From: a virus
Virus record (IMG/VR): IMGVR_UViG_3300046466_000497
Location: 1 to 22,452 of that record
Strand: one strand, 5' to 3'
DNA: 22,452 nucleotides
This document shows, piece after piece, positions 1 through 6,897 of this stretch. The notes beneath the pieces are model-generated. The model saw nothing but the letters and a program-made list of their open reading frames with translations, had not been told where the DNA came from and searched no databases. Numbering within the stretch: position 1 is the first letter of the stretch; each line of letters opens with the position of its first letter. The position numbers and the translations under genes are program-made.

Positions 1-69
1 ACTTGTAAATGATACGATTAGAAGTACCAGTAATGCTAAGCACCATATTTTGGCAGCTAGATACTTCAT
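1..69 (-). CDS. Membrane or exported protein, N-terminal fragment
   Basis: An open frame starts with ATG at 69 and runs without a stop through the left edge, giving 23 residues. It begins MKYLAAKIW and continues with an unbroken hydrophobic run (CLALLVLLIV), so the N-terminus is a signal peptide or membrane anchor. The start lies one base after the stop codon of the upstream 104-aa gene (TAAtATG), which suggests translational coupling. No clear Shine-Dalgarno is seen beyond a weak purine stretch, and no family can be named from so short a piece. Because it follows a protein with one membrane anchor and a coiled coil, an outer or second component of a membrane pair such as a spanin is possible, but this is inference. 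The Cys at residue 10 does not sit in a convincing lipobox. Confidence 0.55.
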   Translation of the reverse strand, partial: MKYLAAKIWCLALLVLLIVSFTS

Positions 70-70
70 A

Positions 71-385
71 TTAATATCCGTTTACGTCTCTGTTTAAGTC
101 TTTAATATCCCAGGCTTGGTCTCTAACCTTTTCAGCAAGTTCTCTGTATAGGTTTTCAGCCATTTCCCACGTACCCTCCGCTCTGGATAAACGTGTTTTT
201 AGGTCAGCATTATTCTCGGCTACTAATGCAATATCTCTTTTAAGATTTGTAATTTCTAATGCTGAGTCGTTAATTTGACTTGTTAAGTTGATGACGTATT
301 TGACACCAGTAAATGACCCAACCAATATTGAGGCCACAACAGGTATCATTACAATATTTTTCTTTAAAATACTTGTTAGTTCCAT
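71..385 (-). CDS. Membrane-anchored coiled-coil protein (104 aa), unknown function
   Basis: Not recognised as a named family. Residues about 11-33 are a single hydrophobic membrane segment (IVMIPVVASILVGSF), preceded by a short N-terminus with two lysines. Residues about 35-100 are polar, rich in Leu, Glu, Asp, Lys and Arg with heptad-like spacing, typical of a coiled coil. This N-in, single-span plus coiled-coil layout is that of inner-membrane spanins, but many small phage membrane proteins share it, so the function stays open. The gene lies beyond the strong terminator that follows the capsid gene, so it should have its own promoter. A weak late-promoter-like CCTAAATA (complement of 410-417) is about 25 bases upstream. 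A purine-rich ribosome-binding stretch (AAAAAAGGAC) precedes the ATG. Confidence 0.75.
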   Translation of the reverse strand: MELTSILKKNIVMIPVVASILVGSFTGVKYVINLTSQINDSALEITNLKRDIALVAENNADLKTRLSRAEGTWEMAENLYRELAEKVRDQAWDIKDLNRDVNGY

Positions 386-409
386 AAGTCCTTTTTTATA
401 GTGTATTAT

Positions 410-417
410 TATTTAGG
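410..417 (-). promoter_or_regulatory. Possible weak late promoter
   Basis: On the minus strand the sequence reads CCTAAATA. It shares the TAAATA core with the T4 late promoter TATAAATA but differs at two positions. It lies between the capsid terminator and the start of the 104-aa membrane protein, where a new promoter would be needed. Only position and partial match support it. Confidence 0.3.
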
Positions 418-430
418 CGTTTTTTAGGCC

Positions 431-461
431 AAAAAAAAGGGCGACATAAAGCCGCCCTTTT
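431..461 (-). terminator. Intrinsic terminator after the major capsid gene
   Basis: On the minus strand a 9-base arm AAAAGGGCG (461-453) pairs perfectly with CGCCCTTTT (443-435) around a 9-base loop. It continues into a run of eight U residues (438-431). GC-rich stem plus U tract is the textbook rho-independent form. It lies about 30 bases beyond the capsid stop codon and closes the long late transcript. Confidence 0.93.
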
Positions 462-463
462 CT

Positions 464-477
464 GAAGTTTGTACTTC
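464..477 (-). other. Small hairpin upstream of the capsid terminator
   Basis: GAAGT (464-468) and ACTTC (473-477) form a 5-bp stem with a 4-base loop, just downstream of the capsid stop codon and directly before the main terminator. An alternative pairing uses ACTT (473-476) with AAGT (481-484). It could help pausing or 3'-end protection; this is inference from structure alone. Confidence 0.4.
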
Positions 478-488
478 GCAAAGTAAAA

Positions 489-1826
489 TTACATTAAGTT
501 TGCAACTTGTACTTTTTGGTAGTATCTGTTTGAGTTAGCAGAACCAGCGTCATTTACTGGAGTAGCAGCACCAGAAATGGCACCTGTTTCAGCAAATGGG
601 TTAGCAACAAGACCATATCTAGTCTTGAAACCAATTTTTGGTTGGAACGTATCTTGACCAACTGCTCTTACCATTTGTAGAGGTACATATGGACAATAGA
701 ACATACCAGCGTCATAAGGTGAAGTACCTTTATAACCAACTACATAGTATTGCTTAGCAGCACTATTAGCAGAGTATGGGTCAATATATACTTTGTATCT
801 ACCGTTAAGAACACCAGCAAAAGTATTACCTGTGTCATCAACGTTTAGGTTGTTGTTAAGAGCTGGAGTATAGTCTAATACACCTGCCATTTGAAGAGCA
901 GAGGCAACGTCTGAAGAACAGACTATCATATTACCTTTACCTCTTCTTGTTCTCTGAGCGATTCTGTTTGCGTCTCTTTCCAATTGGAACATAAGACCTT
1001 TGAATCTCTCAACAGACCATCTACCGTTTGAGTCAGTATCTAAATCAAATATACCAGCAGTTGTTGTATTTACAGCAGCACCTTTTTCAGCGTTGATGTA
1101 GATAGTTCTTACTACTTCTCTATTGATTTCAGCTAAGATTTCAGCAGATAAGATGTTTGCAAGTTCAGTTTCAGCGTCTAAACCGTGGATTGCTTTAAGG
1201 TCTTGAGCGAGTTCCATTGTGTACTCGGCTTTAAGAGCTCTTGACTTAGCAGTTACCGTTGACTTCTCAATTGAGAATGCCATTTCAGCAAATGCATTTC
1301 CACTAGCGTCACCTAATGCTTCAGCAGCAGCTGTAGTCATAGCAGTACCTTTTGTGTAAGTACCTGGTGAGCTATCGTTTAATACTGATGGATTAGCACC
1401 TGAATGTGCTGTAGATGAATAACCATCTACACTTGAACCAGCAGCGTTTCTACCAGAGAAATCAGTATCAGCTTCGTCAAACATAGCTTCTGCGCCAGTT
1501 TGATTAGTGTATCTGCTTCTCATAGCAAATATAAGACCAGTAGGACCAGTCATTGGTTGAACACCTGCGATATCGTAAGCAATTAAATTAGGCATTGCTC
1601 TTCTTACTAGACTAATTAGGATTGGATCCCAGTTAGAGATAGCTGAACCAGTTGCGTTAGTTGGTGCAGCCTCTGATAAGAAAGCGTTGTCTTCTTTAGA
1701 AGCTCTTTCTTGGTTTTCCAAGATAACAGAGGTGACGGCACGTCTGTATGAGTCCGTGATTTTTGGTAAATCAGGATGCTCAAGGACTGGCTGCCATTTT
1801 TTTTCGTGAGTTTCGGATAAGTACAT
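489..1826 (-). CDS. 23: Major capsid protein (T4 gp23-like)
   Basis: Forms the hexameric lattice of the phage head. The 445-aa product has the standard gp23 features of marine T4-like phages, including the block GRWSVERFKGLMFQLERDAN near residue 265, GNMIVCSSDVASAL, and the C-terminal KIGFKTRYGLVANPF. An N-terminal piece appears to be removed at maturation: FLSE (49-52) followed by AAPTNATG fits the Leu-x-Glu cleavage rule of the gp21 prohead protease. T4 gp23 is about 520 aa, so this is a short form, as is usual in marine relatives. The start has a strong ribosome-binding site (AAGGGAG). It lies 24 bases after the scaffold gene with no room for a separate promoter, so the two are co-transcribed. 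A strong terminator follows. Confidence 0.97.
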   Translation of the reverse strand: MYLSETHEKKWQPVLEHPDLPKITDSYRRAVTSVILENQERASKEDNAFLSEAAPTNATGSAISNWDPILISLVRRAMPNLIAYDIAGVQPMTGPTGLIFAMRSRYTNQTGAEAMFDEADTDFSGRNAAGSSVDGYSSTAHSGANPSVLNDSSPGTYTKGTAMTTAAAEALGDASGNAFAEMAFSIEKSTVTAKSRALKAEYTMELAQDLKAIHGLDAETELANILSAEILAEINREVVRTIYINAEKGAAVNTTTAGIFDLDTDSNGRWSVERFKGLMFQLERDANRIAQRTRRGKGNMIVCSSDVASALQMAGVLDYTPALNNNLNVDDTGNTFAGVLNGRYKVYIDPYSANSAAKQYYVVGYKGTSPYDAGMFYCPYVPLQMVRAVGQDTFQPKIGFKTRYGLVANPFAETGAISGAATPVNDAGSANSNRYYQKVQVANLM

Positions 1827-1850
1827 TATTTTTCTCCCTTTTCCTTGATA

Positions 1851-3041
1851 TTAAGATATTTTCATATCTTTTGTTTTACTAATAGCGGCAGTATAAGCAG
1901 CCATCGCTTTTGATAGGTCTTCGTTAGAAGCTCCATCATCAGCCGCCACATCATCTAAAGACTCATCTGCTTTTGCCTTTTGTCCAAAGTATGATTCTTT
2001 AATAGTTTCACACTTTTTCTTAAAGTCATCTGCATTTGAGTATTCAATCTCTTCAGCAAGTTTAGCAAATTTTTCTTTTTGAGTGTCTGCTAAATCAGAA
2101 GCAACTTCAGCCATAACTTCTTTTTGAGTTTTGCTTGCGTTGTCGCTGTTTAGTTCAACATTCTTTTCAATTTGCTCGTTTAACTTCTTTTCTAGGTCTT
2201 CAATTTTAGTTGCTTGCGCTTCCAAAACATCATACTTCTCATCTGGAACATCAATATAATGTTCAGAGAAAAGTTTTTTAAGACCAGAAATAAAGTCTTC
2301 AGCAATCTCGCCTTTAATTCCTCGTTCAAGAGCGATTTCGTTTTCTTTCATCCACTCTTCAACAACGTAAGACAAGTAAGAATCAACTTTTTCAGTTAAC
2401 TCTTCTTTTGCTTTTGCACTTTCTTGCTCTAATTTGTTGTTATAGTCTGCTTCCATTGATTCTGCAATCTCAGCCACTTTTGACTTAATTGCTGTTTCAA
2501 ATATGGTAGCAGCCTTGTTTTTAAATTCTTCGGATAAATCAGTTTCACCGTTAACAAGAGCTTCAACGTGGTCAGAAACATCTATGTCTTCTTTTTTGTA
2601 AGAAGCCTTCATATATTTCTCATCTTTCTTCTCTTTGTCTTCAGCGTCTGCTTCTTCTTTCTTCTCTTTGTCTTGCGACTTTTTAAGAGCGTCAAGAGCA
2701 GCTTTAGGCATTTCGCCTTCTTTGATTTCTTCCGAACCTTCGTCTTCTGTTGACTCTAACTTCGTATTGTGTCCTGACAATTTTGGCATTGCCTCAGGAG
2801 CACCTTGCGATTTTTGTTGAGCGTCACCAGAAACCTGCTTGGTTTTTTTAGTTGCGTCTGGATTAGAATCTGTAGGTTTAACTACAGCTGCACCCAAATC
2901 CTCAGCATTATTCATACTAGCAATGTGAGAAGGTTCAGCCGCTACAGCGTTCTTCTTTGGAGCGTCCGCTTGTGGGTTAGCACTAGCTTCTGCCACCGCT
3001 TCTTTTTCCAGAGCCTCTACTTTGTTTTCTGTCTCGGCCAT
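1851..3041 (-). CDS. 22: Prohead core scaffolding protein (T4 gp22-like)
   Basis: Main internal scaffold of the prohead, degraded by gp21 during maturation. The product is 396 aa and extremely rich in Glu, Lys, Asp and Ala. The C-terminal half (about 150-396) is the conserved part, with predicted long helices and the block KKLFSEHYIDVPDEKYDV typical of gp22 in marine T4-like phages. The N-terminal 140 residues are low-complexity (Ala/Pro/Glu, then Lys/Glu/Asp stretches such as KSQDKEKKEEADAEDKEKK). This makes the protein longer than T4 gp22 (about 270 aa). Many Leu-x-Glu tripeptides offer cleavage sites for the protease encoded just upstream. A late promoter (3093-3100) and an 18-bp palindrome lie in front, and AAGGAG precedes the ATG. 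Confidence 0.93.
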   Translation of the reverse strand: MAETENKVEALEKEAVAEASANPQADAPKKNAVAAEPSHIASMNNAEDLGAAVVKPTDSNPDATKKTKQVSGDAQQKSQGAPEAMPKLSGHNTKLESTEDEGSEEIKEGEMPKAALDALKKSQDKEKKEEADAEDKEKKDEKYMKASYKKEDIDVSDHVEALVNGETDLSEEFKNKAATIFETAIKSKVAEIAESMEADYNNKLEQESAKAKEELTEKVDSYLSYVVEEWMKENEIALERGIKGEIAEDFISGLKKLFSEHYIDVPDEKYDVLEAQATKIEDLEKKLNEQIEKNVELNSDNASKTQKEVMAEVASDLADTQKEKFAKLAEEIEYSNADDFKKKCETIKESYFGQKAKADESLDDVAADDGASNEDLSKAMAAYTAAISKTKDMKIS

Positions 3042-3061
3042 TTAGAAATCTCCTTATTTAA

Positions 3062-3079
3062 AAAATAAACGTTTATTTT
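3062..3079. repeat. 18-bp perfect palindrome in the scaffold gene leader
   Basis: AAAATAAACGTTTATTTT is its own reverse complement with no spacer. It lies between the late promoter at 3093-3100 and the scaffold start at 3041, so it falls within the expected 5' untranslated leader. It could be a protein-binding dyad or a weak RNA hairpin. Function unknown. Confidence 0.6.
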
Positions 3080-3092
3080 CTCTTCTATATGA

Positions 3093-3100
3093 TATTTATA
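3093..3100 (-). promoter_or_regulatory. T4-type late promoter for genes 22-23
   Basis: The minus strand reads TATAAATA exactly, inside the longer symmetric string ATATTATAAATAT. It sits right after the stop codon of the protease gene and about 52 bases before the scaffold start. In T4-type phages this element is recognised by the late sigma factor gp55 with the sliding clamp. Confidence 0.8.
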
Positions 3101-3103
3101 ATA

Positions 3104-3748
3104 TTAGAGATTTTTAAGAAAGGATTTAAAGACATCCGCCTTAGCTTCTGCTAATTTGATTGACTTTGCTTTCTGTATATACTCTTTATATTCTTCAATA
3201 TCTTTTGATTTAACTATACCATTATCCCATACCCACTCTTTATTTTCCATAATACCTTCTACGAAAGCGTCTGGAGCGCTTGGGTCTGCAACAATGTCAG
3301 CGGCAGCAGCTAGATAGAAGTCTTTTCCTACATAGTTGGCGCCGTTCTTTTGAACCAAGGAACCCATACCTCTTGAAGATACTCCTAATTGAGCACCATC
3401 ATCAATAAGACTTTTTACAATCTTACCGTAAGGTGTGTTCATAATCTTGGCTTCACCCATAAAATTTTTACCGTCTGGTGTTAGAGCGGTTACCATATGT
3501 GATACTCTCTCTAAATTTACCGTAGGACCATCAGGATGGCCTAGTTCACCAAATGCACGATTTTTTTGGATAAATTCTCTATTATATCGGTTAACTTCTT
3601 TCGCAAGAATATCATTCTCGTATATTCTTCCGTTTTTGTTTTTGATATCTGATTGTAAAAAGACACCACGAATTTTGTAGTCCTTTTTACCATTTTTATC
3701 TTCAACAATATACTCTGCTTGTTGAATTTCTTCCGATATTAATTTCAT
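3104..3748 (-). CDS. 21: Prohead core scaffold and maturation protease (T4 gp21-like)
   Basis: Serine protease of the herpesvirus-assemblin-like fold that cleaves scaffold and capsid proteins inside the prohead. The 214-aa product matches gp21 in length and layout. The GVFLQSDIKNKNGRIY segment lies near the N-terminus, the conserved GELGHP motif holds the likely catalytic His71, and LGVSSRGMGSL holds the nucleophile (Ser124 or Ser125). A downstream AAADIVADPSAPDAF block is also typical of the family. Residue assignment is by motif comparison, not by structure. The gene has its own late promoter, upstream of the scaffold and capsid genes that encode its substrates. A purine-rich GAGAGAGAAAAA leader precedes the ATG. 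Confidence 0.95.
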   Translation of the reverse strand: MKLISEEIQQAEYIVEDKNGKKDYKIRGVFLQSDIKNKNGRIYENDILAKEVNRYNREFIQKNRAFGELGHPDGPTVNLERVSHMVTALTPDGKNFMGEAKIMNTPYGKIVKSLIDDGAQLGVSSRGMGSLVQKNGANYVGKDFYLAAAADIVADPSAPDAFVEGIMENKEWVWDNGIVKSKDIEEYKEYIQKAKSIKLAEAKADVFKSFLKNL

Positions 3749-3760
3749 TTTTTCTCTCTC

Positions 3761-3780
3761 TTGTTATATATTTATAACAA
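3761..3780. repeat. Inverted repeat overlapping the gene 21 late promoter
   Basis: TTGTTATA (3761-3768) and TATAACAA (3773-3780) are perfect inverted copies separated by four bases. The late promoter (3769-3776) lies inside this dyad. It could be an operator-like site or a coincidence of AT-rich promoter sequence. Confidence 0.5.
3769..3776 (-). promoter_or_regulatory. T4-type late promoter for gene 21
   Basis: Exact TATAAATA on the minus strand, 20 bases before the gene 21 start codon and just after the stop of the upstream 130-aa gene. Confidence 0.8.
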
Positions 3781-3783
3781 TTA

Positions 3784-4176
3784 TTATCTGAATTCAACAA
3801 TAATCGTATAATTATCATTTACAGCAAAGTTTTTAGTTGATAATAGTACGTCTCCAGTAGGTGTTGTCGCATTATTTGTTATCTCATTACCTGCTGTACG
3901 CAAATCCCAATACCCATTACCACTCAAAATTGTTGCTGTTGAATTTGTTGCTCCGTTCCAAATCAATTCAACTGCTGATTTAGAATCAGACGTATTAATA
4001 GAATACCAAATTTTGGCAATTTTTCTATTACCGTCTTCAGTCATAAATGTGACCTCTGAAGCGTCTATTTTTTTAACTAAATTCTCGCCTGTGCCGTCTG
4101 ATAGATTAGTTAATTTTGCAACAAACTTTACGCCTATTGTATCCGCTAATATCTGTGTTGTTACCGTATCTGCCAT
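3784..4176 (-). CDS. Small beta-rich putative virion protein (130 aa)
   Basis: No named family recognised. The protein is rich in Thr, Asn, Ser and Val with alternating hydrophobic residues, as in small beta-sandwich structural proteins. It ends in the strand-like NYTIIVEFR and has no signal peptide or membrane segment. It belongs to a run of four closely spaced small genes between the 67-like gene and gene 21, a position where marine T4-like phages often carry small structural proteins. The gap to the preceding gene is two bases, so the run is one transcript with coupled translation. Head decoration or prohead accessory roles are possible; none can be shown from sequence. Confidence 0.8.
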   Translation of the reverse strand: MADTVTTQILADTIGVKFVAKLTNLSDGTGENLVKKIDASEVTFMTEDGNRKIAKIWYSINTSDSKSAVELIWNGATNSTATILSGNGYWDLRTAGNEITNNATTPTGDVLLSTKNFAVNDNYTIIVEFR

Positions 4177-4178
4177 TT

Positions 4179-4568
4179 TTATTCCTCAAATCCTGATTCT
4201 TTGTGACATTCTAAACTTATATTAAATTTTGGCACCGTAGAATCTGCTAATAGTTGTACACTCTGCTCTGCCTCATCAACCAACTTTGATTCAGTTGGTT
4301 TTAATCCATAATTACCTCTACCACTTATAGACAATTCTTTTTGACCAAGTGTTAGTTTAACATTACCTGTTCCAAATATTTCATAATTAACATTTGCAAT
4401 ACTAATTTTTGGTTGACTTGTAGCGTTCTTTAATTTAGAAACATCAACTACCGTACCACCATCTGATTGTATACCTTTTATATTTGTAATGACTTTAAAA
4501 TCATCATCTAATTTGTGTACAATAGATTTAGATTCAGTATCAGTATTATCAAACCAAAGTATTGTCAT
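4179..4568 (-). CDS. Small putative virion protein (129 aa)
   Basis: No named family recognised. The start MTILWFDNTD is followed by polar, beta-prone sequence with Gly-rich turns (ISGRGNYGL near residue 82) and an acidic, helical C-terminal part. There is no membrane segment or cysteine pattern beyond a single Cys near the end. The ATG overlaps the stop codon of the upstream 78-aa gene (TAATG, 4570-4566), so translation is likely coupled. Its neighbours are all small genes of the head module, which points to a structural or assembly role. This is inference from position only. Confidence 0.8.
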   Translation of the reverse strand: MTILWFDNTDTESKSIVHKLDDDFKVITNIKGIQSDGGTVVDVSKLKNATSQPKISIANVNYEIFGTGNVKLTLGQKELSISGRGNYGLKPTESKLVDEAEQSVQLLADSTVPKFNISLECHKESGFEE

Positions 4569-4804
4569 TATTGACCATCATAATAAGTTTTTGATAATTC
4601 ACCACGTTCAACCGTTTCACCAGTCATTCGTGTTCTCATATAAATTTTTGTGACAGCATTAGTTCCTGGTCTTGTATGTGTTCTTATACCACCAGAAACC
4701 GTTGAGTTTGCCCCAGCAGCCGAGTCTGGATATGTATTAGATACCGTAGCAGTATTTTCATATTGCCACAAACTATTTGAACCTGGTACCGTGACCCACG
4801 CCAT
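4568..4804 (-). CDS. Small conserved structural protein (78 aa)
   Basis: The N-terminus MAWVTVPGSNSLWQYENT resembles a short protein type often seen in marine T4-like phages next to head genes, but its function is not known to me. The body is Thr, Ser and Gly rich, with SAAGANSTVSGGIRTHTRPG in the middle and a basic, strand-like KIYMRTRM after it. It is probably a beta-rich virion component. It sits two bases after the 75-aa gene and shares TAATG with the 129-aa gene, so it is part of one translationally coupled chain. Confidence 0.8.
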   Translation of the reverse strand: MAWVTVPGSNSLWQYENTATVSNTYPDSAAGANSTVSGGIRTHTRPGTNAVTKIYMRTRMTGETVERGELSKTYYDGQ

Positions 4805-4806
4805 CT

Positions 4807-5034
4807 TTATACTCCTAATTCTTTATCTATGTAATCATAGATAACATCTGTTTTTATATTATGTTGAAGTGAAACATCATCTATTGTTGTTTCAACCTCT
4901 TTAACAATGTCATCATTATCATAGTCTAAATTATTATAAAAGTCTGTCACCAAATCTTTATGAAGTGGTGGCAATTCTTTAAATGTTGAAGTATCAACCA
5001 CGTCTTGTTTAATTACTTGGCTGACTTTCATCAT
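4807..5034 (-). CDS. Small acidic protein (75 aa), head module
   Basis: Not recognised. It is acidic, with Asp-rich stretches (NNLDYDNDDIVKEVE) and likely helical. The C-terminal part (IKTDVIYDYIDKELGV) could be a small helical domain. The reading frame overlaps the end of the upstream 67-like gene by 26 bases. Two adjacent ATG codons (5034 and 5031) are possible starts. Small acidic head proteins in this position in T4 (gp67, gp68) are prohead core parts, so a core role is plausible but unproven. Confidence 0.75.
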   Translation of the reverse strand: MMKVSQVIKQDVVDTSTFKELPPLHKDLVTDFYNNLDYDNDDIVKEVETTIDDVSLQHNIKTDVIYDYIDKELGV

Positions 5035-5329
5035 TACTCACTGGTGCCTCTGCCGTTGGCGTTTCTGTATTTGGTGTAAATTCAATTTCTTGTCCAGTAG
5101 TGTCCATCATTTGGTCAGTTTTAGGCGAAGGTTCTGTTACCGCTGGTTTCGGGTCGCTGTGTGCTTCCGGTTCAGGTACTCCATTAAATATTTTACCTGC
5201 GATATCTTGCCTTTGTGCGTCAAGAGAAGTTGCTACTTTATCTCTTAATGCGTCTTTAAATGCTTCGCCTGCGCCAGCATTATCTCCTGTGGCCAATTTG
5301 TCCACAAAATCTTGTATTTTTTCCGTCAT
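5009..5329 (-). CDS. 67: Prohead core protein (T4 gp67-like)
   Basis: Minor prohead core protein thought to help shape the head. The N-terminal 47 residues carry the pattern of the gp67 group in marine T4-like phages: a short helix, a Gly-Asp-Asn turn, then an amphipathic helix (GEAFKDALRDKVATSLDAQR) ending in DIAGKIF. The C-terminal half is Pro, Thr, Glu and Ser rich and looks disordered. At 106 aa it is somewhat longer than T4 gp67 (80 aa). Its location directly downstream of the portal gene is the T4 position. It has a good ribosome-binding site (AGGAG). Assignment rests on position and a short motif, so it is less certain than its neighbours. Confidence 0.75.
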   Translation of the reverse strand: MTEKIQDFVDKLATGDNAGAGEAFKDALRDKVATSLDAQRQDIAGKIFNGVPEPEAHSDPKPAVTEPSPKTDQMMDTTGQEIEFTPNTETPTAEAPVSNDESQPSN

Positions 5330-5339
5330 AATTTATCTC

Positions 5340-6854
5340 CTATTTGATTTCTCTAGTATATTCACCAGCGTCTGGCATAGCGATAATACCGTCATCAATT
5401 TCTTTCTTAATTTGTTTATCAATAGCTGCTATCTCTCTGTCTGTTTGTCTTAATACATTTTTTCTAACAAACTCCACAGAAAAATATTTACCAACATAAT
5501 CTCTCATTGAATCAGCCAGTCTCAATCTTTCCATTAACATTTCTGACTCTTTCAATTCTGCAAAATGTCCGTCTTGCAAGAAATTATATAGTATATTATC
5601 TCTAATAAAGTGCCATTCTTCTTCAGCAATTACACCTTTTAAAACTAATTGTGTTCTTAAAATATCATTAAAGACTTCAGTAAATTTCTTTCTTAATCTT
5701 TGAACAAATTTTGTAAACTTCAATTCGTCTCTTGTAATTTCAGTTGAACGACCTAAATTAAATCCTGAAGAAGACTCTAATCTACTTACAGGTACATTTA
5801 AAGAACGATATAACTTCGCTCTAAAATATTCAATGTCTGCAATCTCACCTAAATTTGCACCACCTGGTAAAGTATCTATTTGTGTACCTCTACCACCCTC
5901 TCTACTTGGCAACCAGAAATCTTCCAACATAGACATATAATTTCTATCGTCTTTGATTTCACCTGTGCTTGCGTCATAAACAAGTTTGTTTCTATATCTT
6001 GCCATAACATCACGTAGATATTGTTCAGCTTTTGCTTTAGGTAAATTACCTACATCAATCTTAAAAATTCTTCTTTCAGGTGCCCTTGCTATTCTGTAAA
6101 TAACTGAAGCGTCTTCAATCATACGCAACTGATTTACAGGTTTAATTGCTTTATGTAAATAAGATAATACTATATTCTTATTCTGGTCTACTATACCAGA
6201 CGGACAAAAAGCAACTGCGTCAGGAGCAATTTTAATACCACCTGAAGTAGTGTTTGAAACACCCTTTTCGTTGTAAATGTAGTATTCTTCAAACTCATCA
6301 ACAACCGTTAGACCATAAGGAGTAGGACCATCAGGTCTTTTCTTTCTTATTTCTCTAATCTTTTTGATTTTTCGGGGGTCAATATATCTTAATTCAGTTA
6401 TACCTTTGATTGGTGAATCTCTATCTATAATTTTATGATAGTATATTCTGCCATCAACGTACCATCTTCTAAATAAGTCGTGACCTCTTGTATTAAAGTT
6501 CATCAACCTTAATACTTCTTTAAATTCGTTATCTATTTTCTTTTTAATTTCTAAACCAAAGTCAAGATTACCCAAATCCAGTTTTACTGCGTCTTTCAAC
6601 TCATTAGCAACGATAGCTTCGTTAACGATATCTTCAATTGCCATATCACACTCGGGGTGTAATGCAATCTCTCTATATCTTCTAATTAGTTCCTGCTCAT
6701 TTCTAGCAGTACCTTCCATATCAAGGTACTGACCGAAATAACCACCAGCGGCGACGGTTTGTGTACCGTCTTCCGCTTGTGGTGTAGTAAAGCTTTGTTT
6801 TGGATCCTGGGGTTTCTTTGCCCTAGTGATAGAAAATCCAAATAATTCTGCCAT
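5340..6854 (-). CDS. 20: Portal vertex protein (T4 gp20-like)
   Basis: Forms the dodecameric DNA entry ring of the head and docks the terminase. The 504-aa product is close to T4 gp20 (524 aa). Recognisable blocks include HPECDMAIEDIVNEAIV near residue 90, LRYIDPRKIKKIREIRKK, RIARAPERRIFKIDVGNLPK, the SREGGRGTQIDTLPGGANLG segment, and RLESSSGFNLGRSTEITRDELKF. All of these are typical of T4-like portals. It lies between tail tube gene 19 and the core gene, the T4 order, and has its own late promoter at 6883-6890. The last residues before the downstream gene are separated by only 10 bases. Confidence 0.97.
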   Translation of the reverse strand: MAELFGFSITRAKKPQDPKQSFTTPQAEDGTQTVAAGGYFGQYLDMEGTARNEQELIRRYREIALHPECDMAIEDIVNEAIVANELKDAVKLDLGNLDFGLEIKKKIDNEFKEVLRLMNFNTRGHDLFRRWYVDGRIYYHKIIDRDSPIKGITELRYIDPRKIKKIREIRKKRPDGPTPYGLTVVDEFEEYYIYNEKGVSNTTSGGIKIAPDAVAFCPSGIVDQNKNIVLSYLHKAIKPVNQLRMIEDASVIYRIARAPERRIFKIDVGNLPKAKAEQYLRDVMARYRNKLVYDASTGEIKDDRNYMSMLEDFWLPSREGGRGTQIDTLPGGANLGEIADIEYFRAKLYRSLNVPVSRLESSSGFNLGRSTEITRDELKFTKFVQRLRKKFTEVFNDILRTQLVLKGVIAEEEWHFIRDNILYNFLQDGHFAELKESEMLMERLRLADSMRDYVGKYFSVEFVRKNVLRQTDREIAAIDKQIKKEIDDGIIAMPDAGEYTREIK

Positions 6855-6882
6855 TATATATCCTTACTTTTTATATTACTAA

Positions 6883-6890
6883 TATTTATA
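6883..6890 (-). promoter_or_regulatory. T4-type late promoter for gene 20
   Basis: Exact TATAAATA on the minus strand, 28 bases before the portal start and just beyond the gene 19 stop codon. Confidence 0.8.
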
Positions 6891-6897
6891 CTACTTA

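Noticed and set aside
2214-2820. Several plus-strand frames rich in Phe and Ser opposite the scaffold gene
   Set aside because: They are the complement of Lys/Glu-rich codons of the scaffold gene; composition explains them.
5100-5453. 117-codon open frame on the plus strand
   Set aside because: It lies opposite the 67-like gene and the end of the portal gene, whose protein sequences are recognisable; chance frame.
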